In this document: positions 1 through 8,086 of the stretch, in pieces
Layout: every line of letters starts with the position of its first letter
Position numbering within the stretch: position 1 is the stretch's first letter
Assembly (NCBI RefSeq): GCF_014636475.1
Contig: NZ_BMEL01000004.1
Coordinates: 248,001-312,000, forward strand
Length of the DNA stretch: 64,000 nucleotides
Source: Halobacillus andaensis
Lineage (GTDB): Bacteria; Bacillota; Bacilli; Bacillales; Halobacillaceae
Reading direction: 5' to 3'
Position numbers and translations under genes: made by a program
The notes under the pieces: model-generated
Database searches by the model: none
What the model was told of the DNA's origin: nothing
The model's input: only the letters and a program-made list of their open reading frames with translations

Positions 1-1
1 T

Positions 2-481
2 TCTCCTGCTCTTAGTCAGGAGAATTCTCCTAAGAAACCGGATACGAGAACAGTAGCTGTACTAGTTGCCAATGGATTCGACGGCTCAGAAGTCAGCTCC
101 ATTATTTCTGCGCTTAAAGACAGAGGAGCTCAGCCGGAAATTGTGAGTGAAAAGCTAGGCACTATAAAAGGGTCTGATGGGGCAGAGTTACAAGCAGATC
201 ATACGTTCTTAACGGGAGAATCTGTTTTATTTGATTCCATTTATGCGGTAGGCGGTGACGAGGTAAGTGAGCAGTTTCATAAGGATTCCTTGTATTTTAT
301 TCAGGAAGCCTTCTCCCACTGTAAGCCGATCGGTGCAACACATGAGGGGAAGAAATGGCTCGAAGAAGTCAGTATCTCTTCTAGTCCAGGGGTCGTGCAT
401 GGAGATGATGTGAAAAAATTTGTAAATGAATTTATTGAGGCGATTGCTAAACATCGTCATTGGGATCGTCAGCTTGTATAA
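2..481 (+). CDS. katE: Large-subunit (HPII/KatE-type) catalase, C-terminal part
   Basis: The reading frame is open from the left edge, so the start and heme domain lie outside the window; 159 residues remain. They match the flavodoxin-like (DJ-1/PfpI-fold) domain that large-subunit catalases carry after the catalase core: a first beta strand TVAVLVANGFDGSEV near residues 17-31, a middle VLFDSIYAVGG strand, the helix YFIQEAFSHCKPIGA, and a family-typical end HRHWDRQLV. The enzyme dismutates H2O2 to water and oxygen in the cytoplasm; this domain itself is not catalytic. A GTG at 143 is internal, not the start. The gene ends just before a long intergenic repeat that carries a terminator-like hairpin. 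Confidence 0.85.
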   Translation, partial: SPALSQENSPKKPDTRTVAVLVANGFDGSEVSSIISALKDRGAQPEIVSEKLGTIKGSDGAELQADHTFLTGESVLFDSIYAVGGDEVSEQFHKDSLYFIQEAFSHCKPIGATHEGKKWLEEVSISSSPGVVHGDDVKKFVNEFIEAIAKHRHWDRQLV

Positions 482-488
482 AAGAGAA

Positions 489-822
489 GAGGCTGGGACA
501 TAAGTGAAGTAGAGATGTCAAAAAACGACCATTCGTATAACCGCAGAACATTAGCGTAGTCAAAATACCGCAATAGTGGAGCAGCTCTATTGCAGCAAGG
601 GAGCATAAGGGTACCAGGTACCGAAAAGCTGTAAAATAGCGAAGTGCCAAGTGTGAATTTCGGTACCTGGTACCCGGTGCGCAAGAGGAAGCTGAGGCCG
701 TGCCCAAGGAAAACGAAGTATTTTGACGGAGCGATGTGTAATTACTCTTTAACATAAAAATCCGAACTGATTTCTACAGAATCGTTCGGATTTTTATGCT
801 TTATTCAGTTTTGTCCCATCCT
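489..822 (-). repeat. Long interspersed repeat, copy 1 (GGNTGGGACA-ended element)
   Basis: About 334 bp with imperfect terminal inverted repeats (GAGGCTGGGACATAAG at the left, TTTTGTCCCATCC at the right). It contains a hairpin around ATCCGAAC...GTTCGGAT flanked by A and T runs (about 753-800) that could terminate transcription on both strands. Compared with the copies at 34650 and 45091 it is inverted, hence the minus strand. It lies between convergent genes and its right end encodes the C terminus of the FUSC protein. A GGTACC palindrome is nested inside. Confidence 0.8.
609..675. repeat. GGTACC palindromic unit nested in repeat copy 1
   Basis: A 67 bp unit begins GGGTACCAGGTACCGAAA and ends TTTCGGTACCTGGTACCC, so its arms are about 18 bp perfect inverted repeats. 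The interior (GCGAAGTGCCAAGTG) recurs, reverse-complemented, in the unit at 4084-4149. The organisation resembles REP-like palindromes mobilised by IS200/Y1 (RAYT) transposases; that link is inference, as no such transposase is in the window. Confidence 0.75.
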
Positions 823-3037
823 GTATTTCGATAGCACCTAGTTTGTCTCCTAAAAGAAGCAGCGACTGGTTTATGCGCCAAATATAGTAGACATGATGCA
901 CAAGATCAATGTAATGCTGATGTTCGAGAGGTGCTCCTCTCTCGATGAGTTCTCTTTCCCTTTTTAATGAAAATAGTTCCTTTGAAGCGGCTTCTCCATT
1001 TAGCAATTGTTTGACTGTTGTAAGGTTATGGCCAAGTTTTTCTTCGAGAACAGGGAAAACGTCTTGTACTTCTTTAGGGAAGCCTATGTTTTTCTGATAA
1101 GAAGAGGCTACCAGGTGATCGGCGTAGTAATTCATTGCCGTGAAAATGGTGACCCACTCTGGCAGTTCAGAGTGACGACGTGTACCGGGATGCTTCATCA
1201 CGGGTTCTGCTTCATCTAGAATAATTTGTAGTTTCTCATCGAGTGTGAACGCCTGGTCGGTCAGGGCTTTTACATCAGTGGTTTCTGTGAAACTGCGAAT
1301 GTAAGGGGTAAGGTAATTTTTAAGTTCGTCGAGATAATCTGTAAAGGTTTCATAAACTTTATCTCGTGTTTTCGTAGGAAATAGGAACGAGGAAACGAGT
1401 AAAGCAATTCCAGCCCCTGCAATGGTATCGATAACCCGGGCACCCAGCAGCTCAAAGCTAATTCCCCCTAATAATAAATCATACATAAAGGCAATCAGCA
1501 TGGTAATAAATAGGCTCATCATCATATAGGAGACCGTTAACAAGTAGAAAGCAAAGAACACGACGGCAAATAATAGAAATATTTCAATTTCAGAATGACC
1601 GGACACTGTTTTTGCTAAAAAAAAGCCGATAATAGCCCCAATGATCGTTCCGATCGAACGTTGAAGTCCTTTTAAATAAATGCGACCAACTGATTGAGTA
1701 CCGAGTAAAACAATAAAGGAAGTGAGGACGACCCAGTAAGGCTGAATCGGTGAAATGACGTATCCGACAACAATTGAAATAGATCCTGCTACTAAAGCTT
1801 GAAATGCCTTTTTAGTCGTTGGCTCAAGACCTTTTATTTTCTCTTCTTCTTCGGTTAGAGGTTGCTCTTCTTTCGTGTCCTTATCCAAACGATCAGGTGA
1901 TTCTTCGTTTTTAATCCGTTGAATCGATAAGGCTGCATGAGTGACATGGTGAGCGATCGATTCAATTCGACGAAGTAAGTACAATCGACCTTCTGGCTCA
2001 CCCTGCTGTTTAAATAAGTCGTTAATCTTGCTTCTTAATTCGTCGGTAGCCAGCTGGGCCTCTGTTAAGTTTCTTTCTTCATAGTTCACCGCTAGGACAT
2101 CGGCTTTCTGCAGCGAGGCGATTACATGAACAAGCAATGTCCGCAAACCATTAGGCTCGAGAGCTTCATCTCTTTTTAGTTGAGCAAGCGAATCAGCAAG
2201 AGTAGCAACGAACATAGCTGTATCAAATACGTAAAGCTTCACTTGAGAAGAAGAGAGACCTGGCCACAATTCCTTTATATCGTGTGTGTTTAAGTCGGTG
2301 GACACATGCCCGGCGTAATCGCGGAGAATTTTAACGTTTGCTGTTAATCGTTTGCTGCGGTTCTCATCAATCTCCTCGTCCTCCAGCATATCGATAAGCA
2401 GCTGGAATGTGAGATTTGCTTGTCTATGAAAAGAATACATGCTTCTTTTTAAAAGTTGAACGGTTCCTTTAAAAATGATGAAGTTATAGAGGTAAGCAAA
2501 ACTAATTCCAATAAGAATCGCCAAATAAAACCAAAGAAATTGTTGAGGCGGCAGTTGTAAAAACGAAGCAAAATAAACGGTTAGAAAAGCAATCATACCC
2601 AGGGAGAAGTAACGGCTTCCGAATTTAGAAAAATAGAATGCACTAAATATAATGGCAATCATTAAAGACGAGACAAAAACTACATTCCATGCTAAGAGTG
2701 ATCCGAAGGTGACTCCACCAATAGCGGATACACTGAGCAGAAGCGTCGTTCCTTTTTTTAGTTCAGTCGTTTCATCATTAACTACTAGAATTCCCAGCAT
2801 GCCTGCAATTCCCCCCATTATAGCGGGGGTAAGTTCTGGACCGTTAGCTACATTTAGGATGATAAGGACAGTAAACACAGAGGACATCAGGCTGATAGTT
2901 GCTTTACCAGCTTGGTGAAGTCTTTTTCGTCCTGGATCCGAAGCGAGTAATCGGTTTAACCAGTAATTAAATGGGGGTTGTGAATGTTTCAATAGTAAAT
3001 CAACCTTTTTTTTGTAAGTAACGTAATATTTTATCAT
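794..3037 (-). CDS. FUSC-family integral membrane protein
   Basis: 747 residues in the two-bundle FUSC/YccS/aromatic-acid-exporter layout: a hydrophobic N-terminal bundle (about 45-190), a cytoplasmic helical region rich in charge (about 190-400), a second membrane bundle (about 410-560, starting AFQALVAGSISIVVGYVISPIQPYWVV) and a soluble helical tail. The internal GTIIGAIIGFFLAKTV segment is typical of the fusaric-acid-resistance-like domain. Such proteins are presumed exporters of aromatic or other organic acids in the cytoplasmic membrane; the substrate is unknown. The start is supported by AAGGAAA four bases upstream. The last codons (IQDGTKLNKA and stop) are encoded by the end of the interspersed repeat that overlaps the gene, so the original C terminus was probably replaced. 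It stands alone and converges on the catalase gene. Confidence 0.85.
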   Translation of the reverse strand: MIKYYVTYKKKVDLLLKHSQPPFNYWLNRLLASDPGRKRLHQAGKATISLMSSVFTVLIILNVANGPELTPAIMGGIAGMLGILVVNDETTELKKGTTLLLSVSAIGGVTFGSLLAWNVVFVSSLMIAIIFSAFYFSKFGSRYFSLGMIAFLTVYFASFLQLPPQQFLWFYLAILIGISFAYLYNFIIFKGTVQLLKRSMYSFHRQANLTFQLLIDMLEDEEIDENRSKRLTANVKILRDYAGHVSTDLNTHDIKELWPGLSSSQVKLYVFDTAMFVATLADSLAQLKRDEALEPNGLRTLLVHVIASLQKADVLAVNYEERNLTEAQLATDELRSKINDLFKQQGEPEGRLYLLRRIESIAHHVTHAALSIQRIKNEESPDRLDKDTKEEQPLTEEEEKIKGLEPTTKKAFQALVAGSISIVVGYVISPIQPYWVVLTSFIVLLGTQSVGRIYLKGLQRSIGTIIGAIIGFFLAKTVSGHSEIEIFLLFAVVFFAFYLLTVSYMMMSLFITMLIAFMYDLLLGGISFELLGARVIDTIAGAGIALLVSSFLFPTKTRDKVYETFTDYLDELKNYLTPYIRSFTETTDVKALTDQAFTLDEKLQIILDEAEPVMKHPGTRRHSELPEWVTIFTAMNYYADHLVASSYQKNIGFPKEVQDVFPVLEEKLGHNLTTVKQLLNGEAASKELFSLKRERELIERGAPLEHQHYIDLVHHVYYIWRINQSLLLLGDKLGAIEIQDGTKLNKA

Positions 3038-3162
3038 AGTTTCCTTGGAAGCAGGAAGAAACTTTTCTAGCTTAGGAAAAAACTTTATCTGTCACGCCTT
3101 GGAATTCGTAGTATAGTGGGGTGAAGCATGAATTTAAGAAATTTGGTGATAAAGTGACACGT

Positions 3163-4065
3163 ATGTACATATTGCTCCTCTTCGTTATGATGGTGTGGGG
3201 ATTTAATGTTTCTGCCATTAAAGTGCTGGTGACGAATATTGATCCGATTTTGTTAACATCGGTTCGAATATTTGCAGCAGGGTTAGGTGTGTTAGTGATC
3301 ATGCATTTTATGAAAATACTGCGATGGCCAACTAAAAAGGAAACGCTTCTTATTTTTTATATTGCCATATTCAATGTAATTGTTCACCATGCTTTTATGG
3401 CGCTCGGTTTAAGGCTTACATCAGGTGTAAACACTGGACTCATCGTTGGATTAGGACCGCTTTTAACAATGGTGCTTTCTACGATTCTATTAAGCAAGCA
3501 TGTGACGATTTTTAAAAGCTTAGGCTTCTTACTTGGATTTGCCGGTGTAATTGTTACAACGCTCGTCGGATCTGGCGGATTGACGGGGGTCTCTATTGGT
3601 GATCTACTCGTCTTTATTTCAATTGCGGCACAGGCGTTCAGCTTTATTTTAATTAGCAAATTAAATCCCGATTTAGATCCGCGGCTGCTGACAGGATATA
3701 TGCTTGTCCTTGGTTCCGTGTTTATTTTTTTACTTAGCTTAGTTGTGGAATCGAATCCAGGCCAAATTATTCGGCTGTTTGATGCAGAACTAGGGGCAGT
3801 GTTCTTGTTTAGTGCATTACTTTGTACAGCGTTTGGACATATGGTTTACAATTTTGCCATAAGGCAGGTAGGTCCAGCGGAATCGGCTATTTTTATTAAC
3901 TTTAACACTTTTTTTGCTTTGCTGGGTGCCGCGTTGTTCCTGGGAGAGTCTATTAGATGGTACCACTTATCAGGTTTAGTGCTGATCGTGTGCGGAGTTC
4001 TCATTGGTACAGGTGCCGTGGAATATATGGTGCAGCGAAGACGCAGCCAAACAGTTGAACATTAA
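3163..4065 (+). CDS. EamA/DMT-superfamily transporter
   Basis: About 300 residues with ten predicted membrane helices in two EamA repeats (around 1-130 and 150-290), beginning YILLLFVMMVWGFNVSAIKV, which is the usual first helix of drug/metabolite exporters (RhaT/YdcZ-like). The second repeat ends LFLGESIRWYHLSGLVLIVCGVLIG, also typical. Such proteins export amino acids, metabolites or drugs; the substrate cannot be told. The frame is open back to a GTG at 3121, but that adds an atypical charged 14-residue leader, so the ATG at 3163 is preferred; neither start has a strong ribosome site. It is divergent from the FUSC gene and followed by a partial repeat. Confidence 0.8.
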   Translation: MYILLLFVMMVWGFNVSAIKVLVTNIDPILLTSVRIFAAGLGVLVIMHFMKILRWPTKKETLLIFYIAIFNVIVHHAFMALGLRLTSGVNTGLIVGLGPLLTMVLSTILLSKHVTIFKSLGFLLGFAGVIVTTLVGSGGLTGVSIGDLLVFISIAAQAFSFILISKLNPDLDPRLLTGYMLVLGSVFIFLLSLVVESNPGQIIRLFDAELGAVFLFSALLCTAFGHMVYNFAIRQVGPAESAIFINFNTFFALLGAALFLGESIRWYHLSGLVLIVCGVLIGTGAVEYMVQRRRSQTVEH

Positions 4066-4067
4066 AT

Positions 4068-4208
4068 GAGGCTCGTGCGCACCGGGTACCAGGTACTGAA
4101 ATTCCCACTTGGCACTTCGCTTTTTTCAGCCTTTCGGTACCTGGTATCCTTATGCAGTTTTTTATCGTTCGTTTTTTTGACATCAAGGCTTTACTTATGT
4201 TCCAGCTT
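4068..4208 (+). repeat. Partial long repeat, copy 4, with nested GGTACC palindrome
   Basis: This 141 bp stretch corresponds to the right half of the long element: GCGCACC, then a GGTACC palindrome (4084-4149), then TTTTTTATCGTTCG, TTTTTTGACATCAAG and an end CTTTACTTATGTTCCAGC. The first half with the TCCGAAC hairpin is missing. It separates the convergent transporter and dhaM genes. Confidence 0.7.
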
Positions 4209-4232
4209 AATTTTTATCTCTTAAATATACGT

Positions 4233-4610
4233 TTAATCTATCAACGCTTGCTCAGCTGCTTGCTGTACTTCGGATAAGCTTTTTCCCATGCTTGATTCAA
4301 CTGCAGCTACATAAGCACCTTCTAATAGGGGAGCATTCGCAATTTCTATATCATCAAACTCGCTCATTTCAACCGCGACTTCAGCATTCATCATTGCACT
4401 TCCAAGGTCGTAGATGATAAGTACCCCACTATCAGTGTGAGCCCGGTCAATGGCGGATTGGATTTTTTCAATACTGGTACCGATGCCTCCTTGATCTGTC
4501 CCTCCGGCTAATTCAACAGGTACGTCATTTGCGACTTGGTTGAGAATGTCTTTAATCCCTTCGACCACTTTTGGACTATGAGAGATAAGTACAATTCCTA
4601 CTGATTTCAC
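4233..4610 (-). CDS. dhaM: PTS-dependent dihydroxyacetone kinase, phosphotransferase subunit DhaM
   Basis: 125 residues of the EIIA-mannose fold. The phosphoryl-accepting histidine is His10 in VGIVLISHSPKVVEGI, and the conserved GGTDQGGIGTS and YDLGSAMMNAE motifs follow. DhaM receives phosphate from HPr and re-phosphorylates ADP bound to DhaL, so that DhaK can make dihydroxyacetone phosphate. The protein is the short, single-domain form, without the HPr and EI domains of the E. coli protein. It is the last gene of dhaK-dhaL-dhaM, three bases after dhaL, and its 3' side carries a partial repeat. Confidence 0.93.
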   Translation of the reverse strand: MKSVGIVLISHSPKVVEGIKDILNQVANDVPVELAGGTDQGGIGTSIEKIQSAIDRAHTDSGVLIIYDLGSAMMNAEVAVEMSEFDDIEIANAPLLEGAYVAAVESSMGKSLSEVQQAAEQALID

Positions 4611-4613
4611 TGC

Positions 4614-5228
4614 TTATTCGCCTCCTTTGACTGTTTCGGCCAAGGACTCAAATAAGTAAAAAGAGGAAACGGATCCTGGGTCGAGGTGGCCGATCGAACG
4701 ATCACCAAGATAAGAAGCGCGTCCTTTTGTTGCTTTCATATCTTTCGTTTTTTCCATAGCCGTTTGAGCGGTTTGAACTAAGTCCTCAGGGTTGAAACTG
4801 TTCGTAAATGTTTCAATAACCGGAGACCAAACATCGACTAACGTTTTTTCTCCTTCATCTGATTTTCCTCGTTGTTTCATTCCGGCTAGTGCTTCTTCTA
4901 ATCCAGATTTAAAACTTTCCTGATCGACAGAGTCTTTCCCTTTAAGTGATGTTGATAATTTTAGAAAAGCTGTACCGTATAGAGGACCTGCTGCGCCGCC
5001 GACTTTACTCATCAAAGTCATCGCTACATCCTTTAATGCATCAGACACAGTTTCATAATCTGCCCCGTCAATTTTTTGAACGACTTCATTAAACCCTCTT
5101 GCCATATTGATTCCGTGGTCACCGTCGCCAACAGCCTGGTCGAGTGATGTTAAATATTCTTTGTTGCTTTGCAGTCGTTCATTTGTTTTATTCATCCAAG
5201 TGATCACATCTTGTACGTGAAGTTCCAC
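4614..5228 (-). CDS. dhaL: Dihydroxyacetone kinase ADP-binding subunit DhaL
   Basis: 204 residues of the all-alpha DhaL barrel. The metal/nucleotide motif DGDHGINMARG (residues 33-43) supplies Asp and His ligands for the two Mg2+ ions holding ADP, and GGAAGPLYGTAF (about 76-87) is the nucleotide-binding loop. Later motifs GDEGEKTLVDVW and GRASYLGDRSIGHLDPG are also conserved. DhaL transfers phosphate from DhaM to dihydroxyacetone bound on DhaK. The start is a GTG with AGGAG upstream. It lies 18 bases downstream of dhaK and just before dhaM in one operon. Confidence 0.94.
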   Translation of the reverse strand: MELHVQDVITWMNKTNERLQSNKEYLTSLDQAVGDGDHGINMARGFNEVVQKIDGADYETVSDALKDVAMTLMSKVGGAAGPLYGTAFLKLSTSLKGKDSVDQESFKSGLEEALAGMKQRGKSDEGEKTLVDVWSPVIETFTNSFNPEDLVQTAQTAMEKTKDMKATKGRASYLGDRSIGHLDPGSVSSFYLFESLAETVKGGE

Positions 5229-5246
5229 ATTGATTCTCCTTTCTGC

Positions 5247-6242
5247 TTATATGCGAAAAGCGGGGGCGCTTGATTCCGCATCTAATAGAGTTTTTAGTTC
5301 ATCATCGAGTTTAAGCAGCGTGATCGAGCAGCCTGCCATTTCTAGTGACGTCATATAATCGCCTACGAAGGTTTTATGAATCGTAAGGCCTCGATCTGTT
5401 AACATTTGGTTTACTTTTTTATTTAGTATATAGAGCTCCATTTCGGGGGTAGCACCCATTCCATTAATCATTACGGCTACGTCGTCCCCACTGTTGAATT
5501 TAATATCTTCAAGTATTTTGTCAGTAAGTTCCTCAGCTATGGCACTGGCTGAGGCGATTGGTTTTCGTTCAATTCCTGGCTCCCCATGGATGCCTGTCCC
5601 TATTTCCATTTCATTTTCCTCAAGGGTAAAGCTTGGCTTTCCAGCTGCTGGCACCGTACAAGGGGTGAGAGCCATACCCATGGAACGAACATTCGCGACG
5701 ACCTTCTCTGCCACGCTTTTCACTTCTTCAATAGAGCCGCCGGCAGCTGCTTTTGCTCCAGCAATTTTGTGAACGAAAATCGTACCAGCAATGCCGCGGC
5801 GTCCGGTGGTAAACGAGCTGTCTTCAACTGCTACATCATCGTTGACTATCACTTTCTCCACTTGAATTCCTTCCGCTTCAGCCAGTTCTGCGGCCATTTC
5901 AAAGTTCATTACGTCACCTGTATAATTTTTGATAACGAGAAAAACACCTGCACCGCCGTCTACCGCTTTAATAGATTCAAACACCTGATCAGGAGTAGGG
6001 GAGGTGAACATTTCTCCGCATACAGCAGCATCAAGCATTCCATCGCCGATATACCCAGCGTGCGCGGGCTCATGACCGCTTCCGCCACCGCTGACGATGC
6101 TTACTTTGTTTGTAATCGGAGCATCTTTTCTAACAACAACTGTGGTTTCAGGTAGTAGTTGAAGAGAATCTGGATGAGCTGAAATCAAGCCATCTAACAT
6201 GTCTTGAACGACGGATTCTGGATCGTTTACGATTTTTTTCAC
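5247..6242 (-). CDS. dhaK: Dihydroxyacetone kinase substrate-binding subunit DhaK
   Basis: 331 residues, the normal DhaK length. The dihydroxyacetone-binding pocket motif SGGGSGHEPAHAGYIG is at about 51-66, and the histidine expected to form the covalent hemiaminal with substrate is in the EIGTGIHGEPGIER motif (about 213-226). The protein forms the cytoplasmic kinase with DhaL and DhaM, producing dihydroxyacetone phosphate for glycolysis. The start is a GTG with GGAGAGGG upstream. It is the first gene of the operon, with a cre-like site about 50 bases upstream. No glycerol dehydrogenase or DhaS/DhaR regulator is adjacent. Confidence 0.95.
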   Translation of the reverse strand: MKKIVNDPESVVQDMLDGLISAHPDSLQLLPETTVVVRKDAPITNKVSIVSGGGSGHEPAHAGYIGDGMLDAAVCGEMFTSPTPDQVFESIKAVDGGAGVFLVIKNYTGDVMNFEMAAELAEAEGIQVEKVIVNDDVAVEDSSFTTGRRGIAGTIFVHKIAGAKAAAGGSIEEVKSVAEKVVANVRSMGMALTPCTVPAAGKPSFTLEENEMEIGTGIHGEPGIERKPIASASAIAEELTDKILEDIKFNSGDDVAVMINGMGATPEMELYILNKKVNQMLTDRGLTIHKTFVGDYMTSLEMAGCSITLLKLDDELKTLLDAESSAPAFRI

Positions 6243-6292
6243 TTTTACCCTCTCCTTTTGATTAAATTTGATATCTACGATTCAAGTTAAGA

Positions 6293-6306
6293 AGTATACG
6301 CTTTCA
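6293..6306 (-). promoter_or_regulatory. cre-like site upstream of dhaKLM
   Basis: On the minus strand the 14-mer reads TGAAAGCGTATACT, matching the catabolite-responsive element consensus TGWNANCGNTNWCA at all but two constrained positions. It sits in the dhaK promoter region, so CcpA repression in the presence of glucose is plausible (inference). Confidence 0.4.
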
Positions 6307-6438
6307 TTTTATTATATTGGAGATAAAAATACTAATCTCGTATATGCTGGATTAAGAAAATGAAGCAAATTCTCAAGATAGACTTCGAATTGTAGCGAAA
6401 GTTGTCGATATAATAATAAAACACGTTAAGGAGAGTTT

Positions 6439-8025
6439 ATGGCTATGAATCATCGGTCTCACGTCATTTTGGAAAAAGATTTACAAGACGCGTTAACAAA
6501 CGATGAGTTTCATCTTTATTACCAGCCTAAAGTAGATCTAACTTATGGCGAGTTAATCGGGGCGGAAGCTTTAATTCGATGGAAACATCCTGAGCGAGGA
6601 ATAATTTCACCTGGCGAATTTATTCCTCTAGCTGAAGATACGGGCTGGATCATTTCCATTGGGGAATGGGTGTTACGAAGTGCTTGCTTACAATTAAAAG
6701 AATGGGAGTTTAGTGAACTGGATTCCATTACCATGTCTGTTAACCTTTCAGTCCGTCAGCTTTATCAACCTGATTTTCTGGAAATCATACGTGGAATTAT
6801 TGAAGAAACACGAGTAAACCCTGAGAAGTTAGAGTTAGAGATAACAGAAAGCATGATGATGGATATTGACTTTGCTTATACGATTTTACGAGAGTTGAAA
6901 AATATGGGGTTTCAAGTCAGCATAGACGATTTTGGGAAAGGCTACAGTTCCTTGCATTATTTAAAAAAGCTTCCGATCGATAAAATTAAGATTGATCAAT
7001 CATTTATTCAACATTGCACCCGAGATCTTAATGACGCAACTATTGTAAAAACGATGATTGTCATGGCTCACCAGTTGAATTTTCAAGTTGTAGCAGAAGG
7101 CGTAGAGAAAGAAGATCATATCGTTTTTTTGCAGCGAAATTTATGTGACGAAGCCCAAGGTTATTTATTCAGCCCCCCTGTAGCCGCGTATGATTTTTTG
7201 ACCACCGTTCGTAACGTAAATAAAGTAGTAGAAAAGCATGGACTTACTAATGATGATGTGGTTAAAAAGAAATGGATGGAAGAAGAAGTACGTACAGCAC
7301 GCCAAGAGCTACTGGAAACGGTTAGAGAACAGCAGGGAATGACGCTGAAATATGTAAAACGAGATGGGCGTTTTATCCACACATTGTGTGACGGAGAGCT
7401 GCTTTATCGGATGGGGCTCACCCCTGAACAGGTTGTAGGACGCGAGCTTAAAGAATTTTTGCCTAGTGATCTGGCTGCAGATAAAGTAAGGTATTATGAA
7501 CAAGCATGGAATGGAACGGATAAAGTGACCTATGAAGCGGAAGTTAACGGCATTCATTACATTGCGTCCTTAAGACCGTTAACAAAAGGGGGAAGCGTCG
7601 TCGAAGTGATTGGTTCATGTGTTGATATTACAGAACGAAAAAAAGTAGAAGAAGCTCTTAGAAAGAATGAAGAAAAGCACCGTTTTATTACTGAGAATAT
7701 TTCTGATCTAATAAAAGTGGTAAATGTGAAAGGAATAGTAGAATACGCTTCTCCTTCTCACGAAGAGGTACTAGGGTTTCAAGCAGACATGTATAAAGGA
7801 GAACGAATTTATGACTATATTCACCCAGACGACGCTGAACTTGTACGATATGAATTTAATCAGCTGCTTGTTACAAAACAAGTTCGCCGCGCAACGTACA
7901 GACATAAACACTCTGATGGCTACTGGGTGCAAGTAGACGCAAAAGGAACACCAGTACTGGATGAAGATCAAAAAATAACTCATGCTGTAGTTGTGGCTAG
8001 GGATGTGGCGAACACGCAGTCTTAA
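6439..8025 (+). CDS. EAL-domain c-di-GMP phosphodiesterase with two C-terminal PAS domains
   Basis: 528 residues. Residues about 8-255 form an EAL domain with apparently all catalytic residues: EALIRW (Glu metal ligand), SVNLSVRQ (Asn), LEITES (Glu), the SIDDFGKGYSSL loop (Asp pair), KIKIDQSFI (Lys) and AEGVE plus EAQGYLFSPP. It should hydrolyse c-di-GMP. A linker helix leads to a degenerate PAS/PAC (about 295-400, ending VIGSCVDITERKKVEEAL) and a second PAS of PAS_3 type (about 410-528, YIHPDDAELVRYEF). There is no GGDEF domain and no membrane segment. Sensor-after-effector order is uncommon. AAGGAG precedes the ATG; a second in-frame ATG lies at 6445. The gene is monocistronic and ends at a terminator. 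Confidence 0.88.
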   Translation: MAMNHRSHVILEKDLQDALTNDEFHLYYQPKVDLTYGELIGAEALIRWKHPERGIISPGEFIPLAEDTGWIISIGEWVLRSACLQLKEWEFSELDSITMSVNLSVRQLYQPDFLEIIRGIIEETRVNPEKLELEITESMMMDIDFAYTILRELKNMGFQVSIDDFGKGYSSLHYLKKLPIDKIKIDQSFIQHCTRDLNDATIVKTMIVMAHQLNFQVVAEGVEKEDHIVFLQRNLCDEAQGYLFSPPVAAYDFLTTVRNVNKVVEKHGLTNDDVVKKKWMEEEVRTARQELLETVREQQGMTLKYVKRDGRFIHTLCDGELLYRMGLTPEQVVGRELKEFLPSDLAADKVRYYEQAWNGTDKVTYEAEVNGIHYIASLRPLTKGGSVVEVIGSCVDITERKKVEEALRKNEEKHRFITENISDLIKVVNVKGIVEYASPSHEEVLGFQADMYKGERIYDYIHPDDAELVRYEFNQLLVTKQVRRATYRHKHSDGYWVQVDAKGTPVLDEDQKITHAVVVARDVANTQS

Positions 8026-8041
8026 TGTTGGACGTCAATAA

Positions 8042-8077
8042 AAAACTGCCTCAGGCTACTCTTGAGACAGTTTTTTT
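8042..8077. terminator. Intrinsic terminator between convergent genes
   Basis: AAAACTGCCTCA and TTGAGACAGTTTT form an imperfect stem with A and T runs on either side, so it can terminate both the EAL gene (plus) and the permease gene (minus). Confidence 0.7.
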
Positions 8078-8086
8078 CATGTGCAC

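Noticed and set aside
447-755. ORFs of 102 and 71 residues within the long repeat
   Set aside because: They are formed by the repeat sequence itself, carry no ribosome site and are not kept in other copies.
5586-6155. 189-residue ORF on the plus strand inside dhaK
   Set aside because: It is antisense to the well-conserved dhaK gene, has no ribosome site and its His/Phe/Cys-rich composition is that of a shadow frame.
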